Origin: CAWACP01 sp963832965
GTDB taxonomy: Bacteria; Acidobacteriota; Terriglobia; Bryobacterales; Bryobacteraceae
DNA length: 64,000 nucleotides
Direction of reading: 5' to 3'
Assembly (NCBI GenBank): GCA_963832965.1
Contig: CAWHVW010000002.1
Location: 1-64,000 of the forward strand
Below are positions 26,875 to 36,222 of this stretch, piece after piece (position 1 is the first letter of the stretch; the number at the start of each line of letters is the position of its first letter). Made by a program: the position numbers and the translations under genes. The notes under the pieces were generated by a model. The model was not told the DNA's origin. It ran no database searches and worked only from the letters and a program-made list of their open reading frames with translations.

Positions 26875-29361
26875 TCACTCGCTCACGCGAGCCACCACCA
26901 GCGTCATGTCGTCGTGTTGAGGGGCTCCGGCGGCGAACGCGTCGGCGGCTTCCATCAGGTTTGCAATCATTTGCTCGGGCGGCAGAGCCGCGCAGGCTCG
27001 GGTGGCGGCGATGAGCGCGTCCTCGCCCCACTCCTCTTCGGCGGGGTTTTCCGCTTCGCTCATTCCGTCGGTGTAGAGAATCAGCAGATCGCCAGCCTCA
27101 AGCGTGATGGCGTCCTGCTGGTATTCGCAACTCGGGAACAGGCCGACTACCGGGCCTCCCGTTTCCAAACGGATTACTTCCGCGCCGCGCAGCAGAATGG
27201 GCGGGTTGTGGCCTCCGTTGGCCCAGGTGAGCCGGCGCGTTTGCGGATCGAACCGCGCGTAGAAGAAGGTCGCGTAGCGGCTGGCCGGCGACGCTTCGTA
27301 TACCAGGCGGTTCACGTTGGTGAGCAACCCGGCGACGTCGCCCGGACCTTGCGATTGCCCGCGCACGGAAGCCTGCAGGCTGGCCATCAGCAGCGCCGCC
27401 GGAATCCCCTTGCCGGAAATATCGGCGATGGCCAGACCGAGTTGTCCGCCGGGGAGCGCGAGAAAGTCGTAATAGTCTCCGCCAACGCCGAGCGCCGGGC
27501 GGCAGTGCCCGAAATAATCCAGGGAAGGAATCTTCGGCAGGTTTTGCGGGAAGAGGCGCTGCTGCACTTCGCGGGGAATTTCGATTTCGCGATTGAGCAG
27601 CTCGCGTTGCGAAACCTCATGGGCGATGGCTTCCGAGAGGCGGCTGTTCTCCAGCGCCAACCCGGTCTGCGCGGCCACCATCATCAACAGGCGGGTGTCG
27701 TTGGACGAGTAGGGCTCTTCGGACCGCTTCGGTCCCAGGCTGATGAAGCCGAGCAGATCGTTTTTCGAAGGCAACGGAAGCAGGAGATGGGCGTCAAGGC
27801 CATCCAGTTCAGACCCATCGGCGGCGCCCACGGCAAGCGGCCCGCGCGCGTTCCGCAGGCGTGTGACGGTGGGCCCGCTTCCAGAAAGGTGGAGGCGGAG
27901 TGGCGCCGCGTAGCCGGTGGCCAGCGCCGGGCGGAACAGACCGCCGTCGGGGAGCATCACGGCGATGCGTTCCACGTGCAGCGATTCCGCGATCTTGCGG
28001 GATACCGTCTGCAGAAGTTCACCGGTGTCCAGAATGGCGCGGACTTGTTCGCTCAAATCCCCGAGAATGCGCTCGGCGTCGTAGGCTTCGCGGAAGAAGC
28101 GGCGGTCCAGCCAACGGCGTATGCGGTCGCTGAGGTCGCGAAGCCGGATTACCAGAACGATTCCCAGACCGATGATGGCGTAGCGGACAGGCGCCGAGAC
28201 GCTGCGGGCATCGGGCAGGCGCACCGCCAGATACATGACCACTACGGCGAGGCAAACCTGAATGACGCGAATGCCACCACGCGCCAGAGCATACTGGACG
28301 CCCTGGCGGACCACCACGCGCACGTCGAGCGCGCGCTCCACCACGATCACGTAAGCCAGCGTGATGGGCAGCAGGATCATGGCCAGCAAGGCGACCACCA
28401 GCACCGCGGTGTGCTGAGGGAGTTGATGTTTGAAGATCAGGCCGTAAAAGAAAACCAATGAAAACGGAATCAGGGCCACCTGACAGCCCCACTGCAGCAG
28501 TTTGACGCGGCGCAGGTCGTCGGGTGCGAGCGGAGCTTTCGGGTCGTGCCGTTTGGCCCCCAACGCGAAGAAGAACCCGCTGATGGAGGCGGACATCAGG
28601 GTGAGGTTGACCCACAGGGGCGGCTCGGTGGGGAAGATGCGCAACGCCGCCGGGTAGTTCCAGGCCAGGCCCGCGCCCAGCAGGGCATCCCATGCGGCCA
28701 GCAGAGCGAGAGGCGCCAGCAGCAGCCATTTGATCCATGGCACGCGTTGGTCCAGGCGCCAGCGCCGCGGAAAATAAATGCCCAATAGCAGCATACCGGC
28801 GGGCCAGGCGTACGGCGCGATCCGCAAGTAGATGAGCGAAGAGATGCCCGCCATCGCGGGCCAGCCGAGAGGATCGAGATCGGCGCGGAAAATCTGGCTG
28901 AGGCCGGCGAGGATGGCAAGGACGGCCCAGGCGCGCACGTCGCGCGGACGAACCGCCACCACCCAGAAGCCCAGCACGATGGAGAACCAGGGCATGAACA
29001 GGTTCCAGACAATGGAAAACACCAGCGAGTCGGTGGCTGGGCGGAGCGGGATGGAGCATTCGATGCGCCGTCCATCGCGTTCCACGGAGAGATGAAGCGA
29101 TTCGCCGGGTTTCTTTGCGCGAAGCACCTGAGCGAGATCCTGCAGGCCGATGGGCGGAAGGCCTTCGATAGCGAGGACGCGGTCGTGCAGACGCACGGAG
29201 TCGCCGTAGCGGACGTCGTTGACGGTGGGCCACGGGGCACCGAGGTGGAAGGGAGTGTCCGGGTAGTCTCCGGTGAGTTCGCGGATGACGTCGACGGTAA
29301 AGGTCGCCTGGCTGGAGACGATAACCAGAAAGAGTAACGCCAGCCAGAGGCGCGGCTTCAT
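26875..29361 (-). CDS. Membrane SpoIIE-type Ser/Thr phosphatase with PDZ-like and GAF domains
   Basis: 828 residues. Order: a signal or first TM segment (LWLALLFLVIVSSQATFTVD), a PDZ-like extracytoplasmic domain (VLAIEGLPPIGLQDLAQVLR, GESLHLSVERDGRR), eight or so TM helices (about 120-410), a short helix, a GAF domain (about 430-590, MMVAAQTGLALENSRLSEAI), then the PP2C/SpoIIE phosphatase (REVQQRLFPQNLP, GVGGDYYDFLALP with metal Asp, GIPAALLMASLQ, ILYTDGMSEAENP, QHDDMTLVV). It should dephosphorylate an anti-sigma-factor antagonist in response to an envelope or small-molecule signal. No STAS or RsbW partner lies nearby. Confidence 0.9.
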   Translation of the reverse strand: MKPRLWLALLFLVIVSSQATFTVDVIRELTGDYPDTPFHLGAPWPTVNDVRYGDSVRLHDRVLAIEGLPPIGLQDLAQVLRAKKPGESLHLSVERDGRRIECSIPLRPATDSLVFSIVWNLFMPWFSIVLGFWVVAVRPRDVRAWAVLAILAGLSQIFRADLDPLGWPAMAGISSLIYLRIAPYAWPAGMLLLGIYFPRRWRLDQRVPWIKWLLLAPLALLAAWDALLGAGLAWNYPAALRIFPTEPPLWVNLTLMSASISGFFFALGAKRHDPKAPLAPDDLRRVKLLQWGCQVALIPFSLVFFYGLIFKHQLPQHTAVLVVALLAMILLPITLAYVIVVERALDVRVVVRQGVQYALARGGIRVIQVCLAVVVMYLAVRLPDARSVSAPVRYAIIGLGIVLVIRLRDLSDRIRRWLDRRFFREAYDAERILGDLSEQVRAILDTGELLQTVSRKIAESLHVERIAVMLPDGGLFRPALATGYAAPLRLHLSGSGPTVTRLRNARGPLAVGAADGSELDGLDAHLLLPLPSKNDLLGFISLGPKRSEEPYSSNDTRLLMMVAAQTGLALENSRLSEAIAHEVSQRELLNREIEIPREVQQRLFPQNLPKIPSLDYFGHCRPALGVGGDYYDFLALPGGQLGLAIADISGKGIPAALLMASLQASVRGQSQGPGDVAGLLTNVNRLVYEASPASRYATFFYARFDPQTRRLTWANGGHNPPILLRGAEVIRLETGGPVVGLFPSCEYQQDAITLEAGDLLILYTDGMSEAENPAEEEWGEDALIAATRACAALPPEQMIANLMEAADAFAAGAPQHDDMTLVVARVSE

Positions 29362-29470
29362 TCTGACAACAGTATCAGAACATGGCCGATTGAAAATCGG
29401 CCGCGGGATACAATCCTGCCCTGCCGAGTTTCCGCGGGGCGCCGCCCTGCCCCCGCTTCGAATCGCCGGT

Positions 29471-32056
29471 TTACTCGCAGCGAAGGGCGATTACCGGGTC
29501 TACTCGCGTGGCCCGCCAGGCCGGAATGAAGCTGGCCGCTGCCGCTACCGCCACCAGCAGGGCGGTGACACCGGCGAAGGTCAGCGGGTCGGTGGCGTTC
29601 ACTCCGTAGAGCAGGCTGGAGAGCAGGCGCGTCAGGGCGAACGCGCCTGCCAGGCCCGCTCCAATGCCCAGCGCGGTGAGCATCAGCCCCTGACGGACCA
29701 CCAGCCGCAGCACGTCCAGGCGCCGCGCGCCCAGGGACATGCGAATGCCGAACTCGCGGGTGCGCTGGCCCACACTATACGCGATCACTCCGTAGATCCC
29801 AATCGCCGCCAGCAACAGCGCCACCGCCGCGAAGCTGCCCAGCAGCGACGTGGCCAGCCGCTGCGATGCCCGGCCGGCGGCGCGCGTGTTGTCCAGCGTG
29901 TCGGCCTGGAATATGGGTTGGTCGATGTCGATGCCACGCACCAGAGTGCGCATGGCCGGAATCAGCGATGCCGGATCCACCGTGGTTCGCAGCACCAGGG
30001 TCATGCCGGGCATGGGCGCCTGCGGCGCTGGCAGATACACCTGGCCCACCTGCCCTTTGAGCAGCTTCACCAGAATGCCCTGATCCACACTGCCCACCAC
30101 GCCCACGATCAGGCGCGCCGGCTCCTTCTCCCCCAGCTTCAGGCTCTTGCCGACGGGGTCCTGGCCGGGCCAGTTCTGCCTGGCCGTCCACTGGTCGATG
30201 ACGGTGACGGGAGCGGAAGTCGTGCTGTCGGTTTCCTTGAGGTAGCGGCCGCGGATGAGCGGGATGCGCATGGTGGCGAAGTATCCGCTCAGCACCGAGT
30301 CGCGCAGAACGATCTTTATGTCTTCCGGGCGCGGCGGGGGCCGATCCGGGAAAAGCAGGCCGGAGCCGTGCAGACTGTCGCTGGCGGGCAGGTCGTCAAC
30401 CGCCGAGGCGCTCACCACTCCTGGGAGGGACTGCGCCTGGCGCACCACTTGTTCGAAGAAGGCGATCTGCTTCCCGGGTGTGGCGTATTGCTGGTCGGAG
30501 AGAGCCACGCGCACGGTGAGGACGTTGTGCGGGTCGAACCCGGGGTTCGCGGAGCGCAGTTGCGCGAAGCTGCGCAGCATAAGGCCCGCGCCGACCAGCA
30601 GGACCAGGGTGAGCGCGACTTCGCCGATGACGAGGAGTCCGCGCAGCCGCTGATGTCCACCGCCGGTGTAGGAGCGCGACGCTTCCTTCATGGTCTCGCC
30701 GACATTGGTTTTCCAGGCCTGCCAGGCGGGCGCCAGCCCGAACAAGATCCCCGTGGCGAAGGAGAGAATCAGATTGAAAATGAGCACGCCGGAGTTCAGG
30801 GTGATGAGGTCGCCGTTGCGCAGTTCGTCCAGATGGAAGGAGGTGACGAACTGCATGGCCGCCAGCGAAGGCGCGATGGCCAGCACGCCGCCCAGCAGGG
30901 CCAGCAGCACGCTTTCCGTGAGAAGCTGCCGGCAGAGACGCCAGCGGCCCGCGCCCAGGGCCGCGCGCAACGCCATCTCTTTCTGTCGAGCCGGGCCGCG
31001 CGCCAGCAACAAATTGGCAATGTTCGCGCAGGCGATGAGCAGCACGAAACCGACCGCGCCAAAGAGGATGAGCAGCATCGCGCGGGTGTCCTCCACCGTC
31101 GAATCCTCAACGGGCTGGAGGGCGACGCTGTTGCCGGTGTCCTCGGCAAACTGCTTGCCCAGGCGCTGCTCCAGTTCGGCCACGCGCCGTTGCGCGGCGG
31201 CGAGAGTGACGCCGTCGCGGAGCCGGCCCAGCACCTGGAAGAAGCGGTCGCCGCGACCGGCTGAAACCGCGGCGAACACGAACGGCTCGTAGATTTCCTC
31301 CTGTCCGATCAAGGGGAACGTCTTCGGCAGGACCCCGACGATGGTGTGGGGCACGCCATCCAGCACGATGCTGGCGCCGATGATGGACGGATTCGCGGCG
31401 AAGCGGGAGTGCCAGGCGGCATCGGTGAGCATGGCCACGTCGCTGTGACCCGGCTGCATGTCCTCGGCGCGGAACGCGCGGCCGAGGTGGGGCGGAACGG
31501 CCAGCGCGGTGAAGAATTCGGGGGTCACTTTGAGTCCGTTGACGCGGTCGGTACGGTTAGCCAGACGCAGGTTGAAGCCGTCATCGGTGCCCGCGCCGAG
31601 GCTGGAAAAAACGCCGCTGGCTTTCCAATCCTGATAGTCGGGAACGGAGGCGGGGAACTGGTGCCAGTCGCGTTTGGCGTTCTCGGTCCACACCATCACG
31701 ACGCGGCTGGCATTGGGAATCGCCAAGGGAGCGAGCGCCGCCCGGATGACGCTGTAGATGGCGGTGTTGGCGCCGATGCCGAGCGCGAGCGTGAGCACCA
31801 CCACCACGGTGAAGCCGAGGTTCTTGCGCAGCATGCGCGCGCCGTAGCGGAAATCCTGTAGAAGACGTTCGAGCGAGGCCCATCCCCACATGTCGCGCGT
31901 TACCTCCTTCACCAGACCTTTGTTTCCGAACTCCGCCAGCGCCGCGTAGCTGGCTTCCTCCCTCGATTGGCCGCGTTCCATGCGATCGCGAATAGCCATG
32001 CGCAGGTGGGCCTCCATTTCCTCCTGGAGTTCGCGGTCCCGGCGGCGGCGCGTCAC
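29471..32056 (-). CDS. Acidobacterial orphan FtsX/MacB-type permease (ADOP), PadR-linked
   Basis: 861 residues. A soluble helical N-terminus (MTRRRRDRELQEEMEAHL, about 1-75) typical of the PadR-linked subgroup leads to TM1 (LGFTVVVVLTLALGIGANTA), a MacB-like periplasmic core and an FtsX TM block (LLILFGAVGFVLLIACANIA). Then comes a second core plus FtsX block (LLGSFAAVALLLAAIGIYGV), ending VDPVIALRCE. The two halves are a duplication, as known for this family. No ATPase is encoded nearby, hence 'orphan'. Substrate unknown; MacB relatives export peptides or lipids. Its ATG overlaps the padR stop by 4 bases. Confidence 0.93.
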   Translation of the reverse strand: MTRRRRDRELQEEMEAHLRMAIRDRMERGQSREEASYAALAEFGNKGLVKEVTRDMWGWASLERLLQDFRYGARMLRKNLGFTVVVVLTLALGIGANTAIYSVIRAALAPLAIPNASRVVMVWTENAKRDWHQFPASVPDYQDWKASGVFSSLGAGTDDGFNLRLANRTDRVNGLKVTPEFFTALAVPPHLGRAFRAEDMQPGHSDVAMLTDAAWHSRFAANPSIIGASIVLDGVPHTIVGVLPKTFPLIGQEEIYEPFVFAAVSAGRGDRFFQVLGRLRDGVTLAAAQRRVAELEQRLGKQFAEDTGNSVALQPVEDSTVEDTRAMLLILFGAVGFVLLIACANIANLLLARGPARQKEMALRAALGAGRWRLCRQLLTESVLLALLGGVLAIAPSLAAMQFVTSFHLDELRNGDLITLNSGVLIFNLILSFATGILFGLAPAWQAWKTNVGETMKEASRSYTGGGHQRLRGLLVIGEVALTLVLLVGAGLMLRSFAQLRSANPGFDPHNVLTVRVALSDQQYATPGKQIAFFEQVVRQAQSLPGVVSASAVDDLPASDSLHGSGLLFPDRPPPRPEDIKIVLRDSVLSGYFATMRIPLIRGRYLKETDSTTSAPVTVIDQWTARQNWPGQDPVGKSLKLGEKEPARLIVGVVGSVDQGILVKLLKGQVGQVYLPAPQAPMPGMTLVLRTTVDPASLIPAMRTLVRGIDIDQPIFQADTLDNTRAAGRASQRLATSLLGSFAAVALLLAAIGIYGVIAYSVGQRTREFGIRMSLGARRLDVLRLVVRQGLMLTALGIGAGLAGAFALTRLLSSLLYGVNATDPLTFAGVTALLVAVAAAASFIPAWRATRVDPVIALRCE

Positions 32057-32412
32057 AATGGCTCTCCTTCGGGGCTCATGATGCTGGCGATGGCCGCGGA
32101 GAGCTGCGTCCAGCGCTGCTGCTCGGCGGCGAGTCGCTTCTTACCGGCGGGGGTGAGGCGGTAGAATTTGGCGCGCTGGTTGGCCTCGGTCTGCTTCCAT
32201 TCGGAGGAGAGCCAGCGCTGCCGTTCGAGCCGGTGCAGGGCGGGGTAGAGCGAGCCGGTTTCCACCTGCAGGGCGTCGCTGGAGCTGACGCGAATGGCCT
32301 GAATGATGCCGTAGCCGTGCTGCGGGCCCCATTGCAGGGTCTTGAGAATGAGCATTTCGAGGGTGCCCTGGAGGAGCTCGATGCGGTTTTGGTAGGGGGT
32401 GGGCTTGGGCAT
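32053..32412 (-). CDS. PadR-family transcription regulator
   Basis: 119 residues, single winged helix: LLQGTLEMLILKTLQWGPQH, GYGIIQAIRV, LQVETGSLYPALHRLERQRW and AKFYRLTPAGKKRL. This is the short PadR type that habitually precedes acidobacterial orphan permeases; it overlaps the permease gene by 4 bases and most likely represses it. The C-terminal dimerisation helix is short. Confidence 0.93.
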   Translation of the reverse strand: MPKPTPYQNRIELLQGTLEMLILKTLQWGPQHGYGIIQAIRVSSSDALQVETGSLYPALHRLERQRWLSSEWKQTEANQRAKFYRLTPAGKKRLAAEQQRWTQLSAAIASIMSPEGEPL

Positions 32413-32485
32413 TGGGGCTGTAGGTAGTCTACAGCATCAGGGGGTAGGGTGCCTACTGCCTCATCGATCCCGAGCAGCGAGCCCC

Positions 32486-32508
32486 TGGCAGGGCATGGCC
32501 CTGCCCTA
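32486..32508 (+). repeat. REP-like palindrome, copy 3
   Basis: TGGCAGGGC-ATG-GCCCTGCC followed by CTAC (one base off the usual CCAC). It lies between padR and the divergent ABC exporter. Confidence 0.8.
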
Positions 32509-32539
32509 CCTTGGTAGAATCGGAGATTCGGACTCTTTC

Positions 32540-33304
32540 ATGTGGTCAGGGGATTATCGTTTCGTCACCGCTTGTCTGGTGGAGAAGGACTTCAAGGTCC
32601 GCTACCGGAATATGTCGCTGGGCCTGTTCTGGTCCCTGCTGAATCCCATTGTGATGATGGGCGTCATGACCTTTGTTTTTACGGTCATTTTCCCCAACGC
32701 GCGCACCAAGGACTACTCGCTGAGTATTCTCTGCGGGCTGGTTCCCTTCAACTTTTATTCGGCCGCGCTGCTGACGGGCACCACCTCCCTGGTCGAGAAC
32801 CACCACCTGGTCAAGCGGGTGCTGGTGCCCCGCGAGATCATCCCGATTAGCGCGGTTCTGGCGAATTGTCTGCATCTGCTGATCCAGATCGGCCTGCTGC
32901 TCACGCTGGTGCTGGCGTGGGGCAAGGGCGTATCGGTCTCCTGGCTGTGGCTTCCCGTGGTCTGGGGTTTTGAAGTCGTGTTCGTATGCGGGCTGGCGCT
33001 GATCGGCTCGGCGGTGAACGTCTACGTGCGCGATACGCGGTATGTCGTGGAATCCGCCAACACCATTCTCTTCTGGCTGGTGCCGATTTTTTATTCGTTT
33101 ACCGCTATCCCGGCTCGTTTCCGGGAGATTTATCAGTTAAATCCGATCGCCGCTCTGGTGATGGCCCTCAGAAATATCCTTCTGGAGCACCACGCGCCGG
33201 CGTTTTCGCTGATGTGGCGGCTGGCGGCGGTTTCCTGCGCGACGCTGCTGGTGGGTTTTCTCGTCTTCCGGCGCCTCAAGCGGCGATTTTATACCTACCT
33301 CTAG
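32540..33304 (+). CDS. ABC-2 type polysaccharide export permease (Wzm-like)
   Basis: 254 residues from ATG 32540 (MWSGDYRFVTACLVEKDFKV). Six TM helices; the family signature near the N-terminus is DFKVRYRNMSLGLFWSLLNP. Later helices: MMGVMTFVFTVIFP, LANCLHLLIQIGLLLTLVLA, VFVCGLALIGSAVNVYVRDT and TILFWLVPIFYSFTAIP. With the next gene it forms an exporter moving an undecaprenyl-linked glycan or teichoic-type polymer across the inner membrane. No glycosyltransferase cluster is adjacent. Confidence 0.9.
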   Translation: MWSGDYRFVTACLVEKDFKVRYRNMSLGLFWSLLNPIVMMGVMTFVFTVIFPNARTKDYSLSILCGLVPFNFYSAALLTGTTSLVENHHLVKRVLVPREIIPISAVLANCLHLLIQIGLLLTLVLAWGKGVSVSWLWLPVVWGFEVVFVCGLALIGSAVNVYVRDTRYVVESANTILFWLVPIFYSFTAIPARFREIYQLNPIAALVMALRNILLEHHAPAFSLMWRLAAVSCATLLVGFLVFRRLKRRFYTYL

Positions 33305-33313
33305 ACGGTTGAT

Positions 33314-34084
33314 GTGACGCTGATTGAATTCGACAACGTAACCAAATGGTTCCCCCACACCGGCGGGCGGGCGCTGCTGCGTAAGCACCTGCTGCGCTGG
33401 ATTACGCGCGAAGGGTTTGAGCGATTCTACGCGCTCCGTAACGTCTCCTTTCGCGTGGAGCGCGGCGAAAGCGTGGGCGTGGTGGGCAGCAACGGGGCCG
33501 GCAAGAGCACTTTGCTGGGTCTGGCGGCTGGTCTGGTGGAACCGGACACCGGCTCGGTGGAGCGGGTGGGGCGCATCGCCACCATGCTGGAACTGGGTTC
33601 CGGCTTCCATCCCGATTTGACCGGAACCGAGAATCTGGTGCTCAACGCGTCTTTGCTGGGGATGAGCCGGAAACAGATGCGCGAGGCGTTCGACAGTATT
33701 GTCGACTTCGCGGGCATTCAGGATTTCATGAACGAGCCACAGCGGACCTGGTCCTCCGGCATGATCGCGCGGCTGGCGTTCGCGGTGGGCATCCACGCTC
33801 GCGCCGACATGTTTCTGATCGACGAAGTGCTGGCGGTGGGCGACAACGCATTCCAGAAGAAATGCCGCGCCGCGCTCACGGAGTTCCGCAACCGGGGCGG
33901 ATCCCTGCTGTTTGTCTCGCATGCCGCGGTCTCGATAACCGAGGTGTGCACGCGCGCCATCTGGCTGGATCACGGGGAACTCGTGCTGGACGGACATCCC
34001 GCGGAGATTCTGGCCGCCTATCAGGGAAAGGCCGCCGCGCGCGTTGCCGCTGCTCCCGTGTCCGGGCGTGATACAACCGATTAA
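33314..34084 (+). CDS. ABC exporter ATPase (Wzt/TagH-like)
   Basis: 256 residues, GTG start 9 bases after the permease stop. Walker A GSNGAGKSTLLGLAAG, signature RTWSSGMIARLAFAVG (the SSGM variant typical of O-antigen/teichoic exporters), Walker B ADMFLIDEVLAVGD and switch FVSHA. The N-terminal insert (LLRKHLLRWITREGFERFYA) is also typical. There is no C-terminal carbohydrate-binding domain, so it is the short form. Confidence 0.93.
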   Translation: MTLIEFDNVTKWFPHTGGRALLRKHLLRWITREGFERFYALRNVSFRVERGESVGVVGSNGAGKSTLLGLAAGLVEPDTGSVERVGRIATMLELGSGFHPDLTGTENLVLNASLLGMSRKQMREAFDSIVDFAGIQDFMNEPQRTWSSGMIARLAFAVGIHARADMFLIDEVLAVGDNAFQKKCRAALTEFRNRGGSLLFVSHAAVSITEVCTRAIWLDHGELVLDGHPAEILAAYQGKAAARVAAAPVSGRDTTD

Positions 34085-34975
34085 GTGACCAGCCGACCTT
34101 TGTTCCAGAGCGAGCTCCCCGGCCTCGAACTATATGCGCGGGGAAAGGTACGAGACGTATATGCAGCCGGGGAATTCCTGGTGATTGTGGCCAGCGACCG
34201 GCTTTCGGCGTTCGACTACGTTCTGCCGACGCCGATACCCGACAAAGGCCGGGTGCTGACCCAGCTCACCATCTTCTGGCTGGGGCTGCTGCACGAACTG
34301 GTGCCGAATCATTTCGTATCGGCCAACGTGGACGATTATCCCGAGCCGTTTCACCAGTTCCGGGATCAGCTGGAGGGCCGCTCCATGCTGGTGCGCCGCG
34401 CCCGGATGGTGAACATCGAGTGCGTGGCGCGCGGCTATCTTTCCGGCTCGGGCTGGAAGGAGTATCAGCGCACCGGGGCCGTTTGCGGCATCGCGCTGCC
34501 CGCCGGACTCCGCGAGAGCGACAAGCTGCCGGAACCGGTTTTCACGCCCGCCACCAAGGCCCAGACCGGCCACGACGAGAACATTTCCTTCAACGTCGCG
34601 GCCGATGAGGTTGGCCTGCAGGTGGCCGAGCGCGTGCGCGCGCTCACGCTGGCCATCTACACACGCGCGGCCGACTTCGCCGAATCGCACGGCATCCTCA
34701 TCGCCGACACGAAATTCGAGTTCGGCTTCGTGGGCGACGAACTGGTGCTGGCCGACGAAGTGCTCACGCCCGATTCGTCGCGCTTCTGGCCGCTCGATTC
34801 ATGGCGTCCCGGCGGCGCTCAGCCCTCCTTCGACAAGCAATACGTGCGCGACTATCTCGAAGAGATCCGTTGGAACAAGCAACCTCCGGCCCCCGCGCTA
34901 CCCGATGACGTCGCTCAGCGGACTTCCGGGAAGTACCGCGAGGCGTACCGGATCCTGGCCGGGAGAGAGTTGTGA
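34085..34975 (+). CDS. purC: Phosphoribosylaminoimidazole-succinocarboxamide synthase
   Basis: 296 residues, GTG start directly after the ATPase stop. SAICAR synthetase signatures: GKVRDVYAAGEFLVIVASDR, LSAFDYVLPTPIPDKGRVLT, VECVARGY-type IECVARGYLSGSGWKEY, and ILIADTKFEFGFVGDELVLA with DEVLTPDSSRFWP. It condenses CAIR and aspartate with ATP in purine synthesis, cytoplasmic. Length fits the longer ~300-residue form. The stop overlaps the CvpA-like gene start (GTGA). Confidence 0.96.
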   Translation: MTSRPLFQSELPGLELYARGKVRDVYAAGEFLVIVASDRLSAFDYVLPTPIPDKGRVLTQLTIFWLGLLHELVPNHFVSANVDDYPEPFHQFRDQLEGRSMLVRRARMVNIECVARGYLSGSGWKEYQRTGAVCGIALPAGLRESDKLPEPVFTPATKAQTGHDENISFNVAADEVGLQVAERVRALTLAIYTRAADFAESHGILIADTKFEFGFVGDELVLADEVLTPDSSRFWPLDSWRPGGAQPSFDKQYVRDYLEEIRWNKQPPAPALPDDVAQRTSGKYREAYRILAGREL

Positions 34976-35517
34976 CGTTTCTGGATTTCATCCTGCTGGC
35001 CGTCGTTATCGGGTTTCTCGCCAAGGGGCTGAGCGGCGGGTTCGCGCGCGTGGGCGTCGGATTCATCGCCAGCATCGTCGGCATCTTTTGCGCGTTCTGG
35101 TTTTATGGCATCACCAGCGCGTGGATCATGCCGTACGTAAACTCGCGCACGGTGGCGAACCTGCTGGGCTTCCTGGTAATCCTGATGGGGTTCGGGATTG
35201 CGGGGACCTTGATCGGAAACTTGCTGGGGAGGATTTTCCTCTGGGTCGGGTTGTCGTGGCTGGACCGTCTGGGCGGGGCCGCGTTCGGTCTGGCGCAGGG
35301 CGTGGTGATCTCGGTGGCTCTGGTGACGGTGATTGTGGCCTGCTCGCCCACGCCCCCGCCGGACATGCTGGAGCGTTCGCGCGTGGTTCCCTATCTGCTG
35401 GGTCCTTCCGACGCCATGGCCGCCATGATTCCGCGGGAGCTTCGCGATTCCTTCCACGACACCACCGACAAGGTTCGCAAGATGTGGCCGCAGCACGCGG
35501 ACGATAAGAAGAAGTAA
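34972..35517 (+). CDS. CvpA-family membrane protein
   Basis: 181 residues, four TM helices: FLDFILLAVVIGFLAKGLSG, VGVGFIASIVGIFCAFWFYG, LGFLVILMGFGIAGTLIGNL and FGLAQGVVISVALVTVIVAC. The family was named for colicin V production, but its general role is unknown. It is coupled to purC, which fits the link of cvpA with purine genes in other bacteria. A charged C-terminal tail ends it. Confidence 0.85.
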   Translation: MTFLDFILLAVVIGFLAKGLSGGFARVGVGFIASIVGIFCAFWFYGITSAWIMPYVNSRTVANLLGFLVILMGFGIAGTLIGNLLGRIFLWVGLSWLDRLGGAAFGLAQGVVISVALVTVIVACSPTPPPDMLERSRVVPYLLGPSDAMAAMIPRELRDSFHDTTDKVRKMWPQHADDKKK

Positions 35518-36173
35518 TGGCGCGGAAGCAACTGGTGATTTTCGACCTGGATGGCACCCTCATCGATTCGAAGCTGGACCTGGCGCACGCGGTGAATGCG
35601 ACGCGCGCGCATATGGGGCTGCACGCGCTCGAGTTCGAGCTGATTTATTCGTATGTCGGCAATGGCGCGCCGGTGCTGATCCGGCGGGCGCTGGGACCGG
35701 AGGCCAGCGAGGCGGAGGTGGAACGCGCGCTGGAGTATTTCCTGGTCTGGTACGGCGATCACAAGCTGGACAACACCTGTCTCTATCCGGGCGTTCGCGA
35801 CGCGCTGGACCGGCTGAAGGCCGCGGAGATCCCGCTGGCGGTGCTGACCAACAAGCCCGTGCGGGTGAGCCGCGCCATTGTGGAGGGGCTGGGCGTGGGC
35901 GGGCATTTTTTTCGCGTTTATGGGGGCAACAGCTTTCCGGAGAAAAAGCCGAATCCGGCTGGCGTGGATGCGCTGATGACGGAGAGCGGCGCGGGGCGTG
36001 ACGGCACGCTGGTGGTGGGGGACAGCGGGGTGGATGTGCGCACTGCCCGGAATGCCGGGGTGCCCGTGTACGGTGTCACGTATGGGTTCGCGCCGGAGTC
36101 CTTTGAGGCAGACCCGCCGGACCTGCGCTTCGACAGCATCGGTGCTCTTGCGGATTATTTGCTGGCTGGGTGA
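35517..36173 (+). CDS. HAD-family phosphatase, phosphoglycolate phosphatase-like
   Basis: 218 residues; ATG overlaps the upstream TAA by one base. HAD motifs: I FDLDGTLIDSKLDLAHAVNA, II AVLTNKP, III PEKKPNPAG, IV LVVGDSGVDVRTARNAGVPV. A four-helix cap (NATRAHMGLHALEFELI) follows motif I. This is the Gph-like group that removes 2-phosphoglycolate, but specificity cannot be set from sequence. Last gene of the purC unit. Confidence 0.85.
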   Translation: MARKQLVIFDLDGTLIDSKLDLAHAVNATRAHMGLHALEFELIYSYVGNGAPVLIRRALGPEASEAEVERALEYFLVWYGDHKLDNTCLYPGVRDALDRLKAAEIPLAVLTNKPVRVSRAIVEGLGVGGHFFRVYGGNSFPEKKPNPAGVDALMTESGAGRDGTLVVGDSGVDVRTARNAGVPVYGVTYGFAPESFEADPPDLRFDSIGALADYLLAG

Positions 36174-36185
36174 GGGTTGTTCTGC

Positions 36186-36209
36186 TGGCAGCGCATGGCG
36201 CTGCCCCAC
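36186..36209 (+). repeat. REP-like palindrome, copy 4 (GCGC variant)
   Basis: TGGCAGCGC-ATG-GCGCTGCC followed by CCAC. Both arms differ from the main form by matching changes that keep the stem. It lies between two convergent stops. Confidence 0.8.
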
Positions 36210-36222
36210 ATGGGTAGCCAGA

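Noticed and set aside
29273..31264. 663-codon frame antisense to the PadR-linked permease
   Set aside because: Antisense shadow with Arg/Gln/His bias; the permease frame is supported by motifs end to end.
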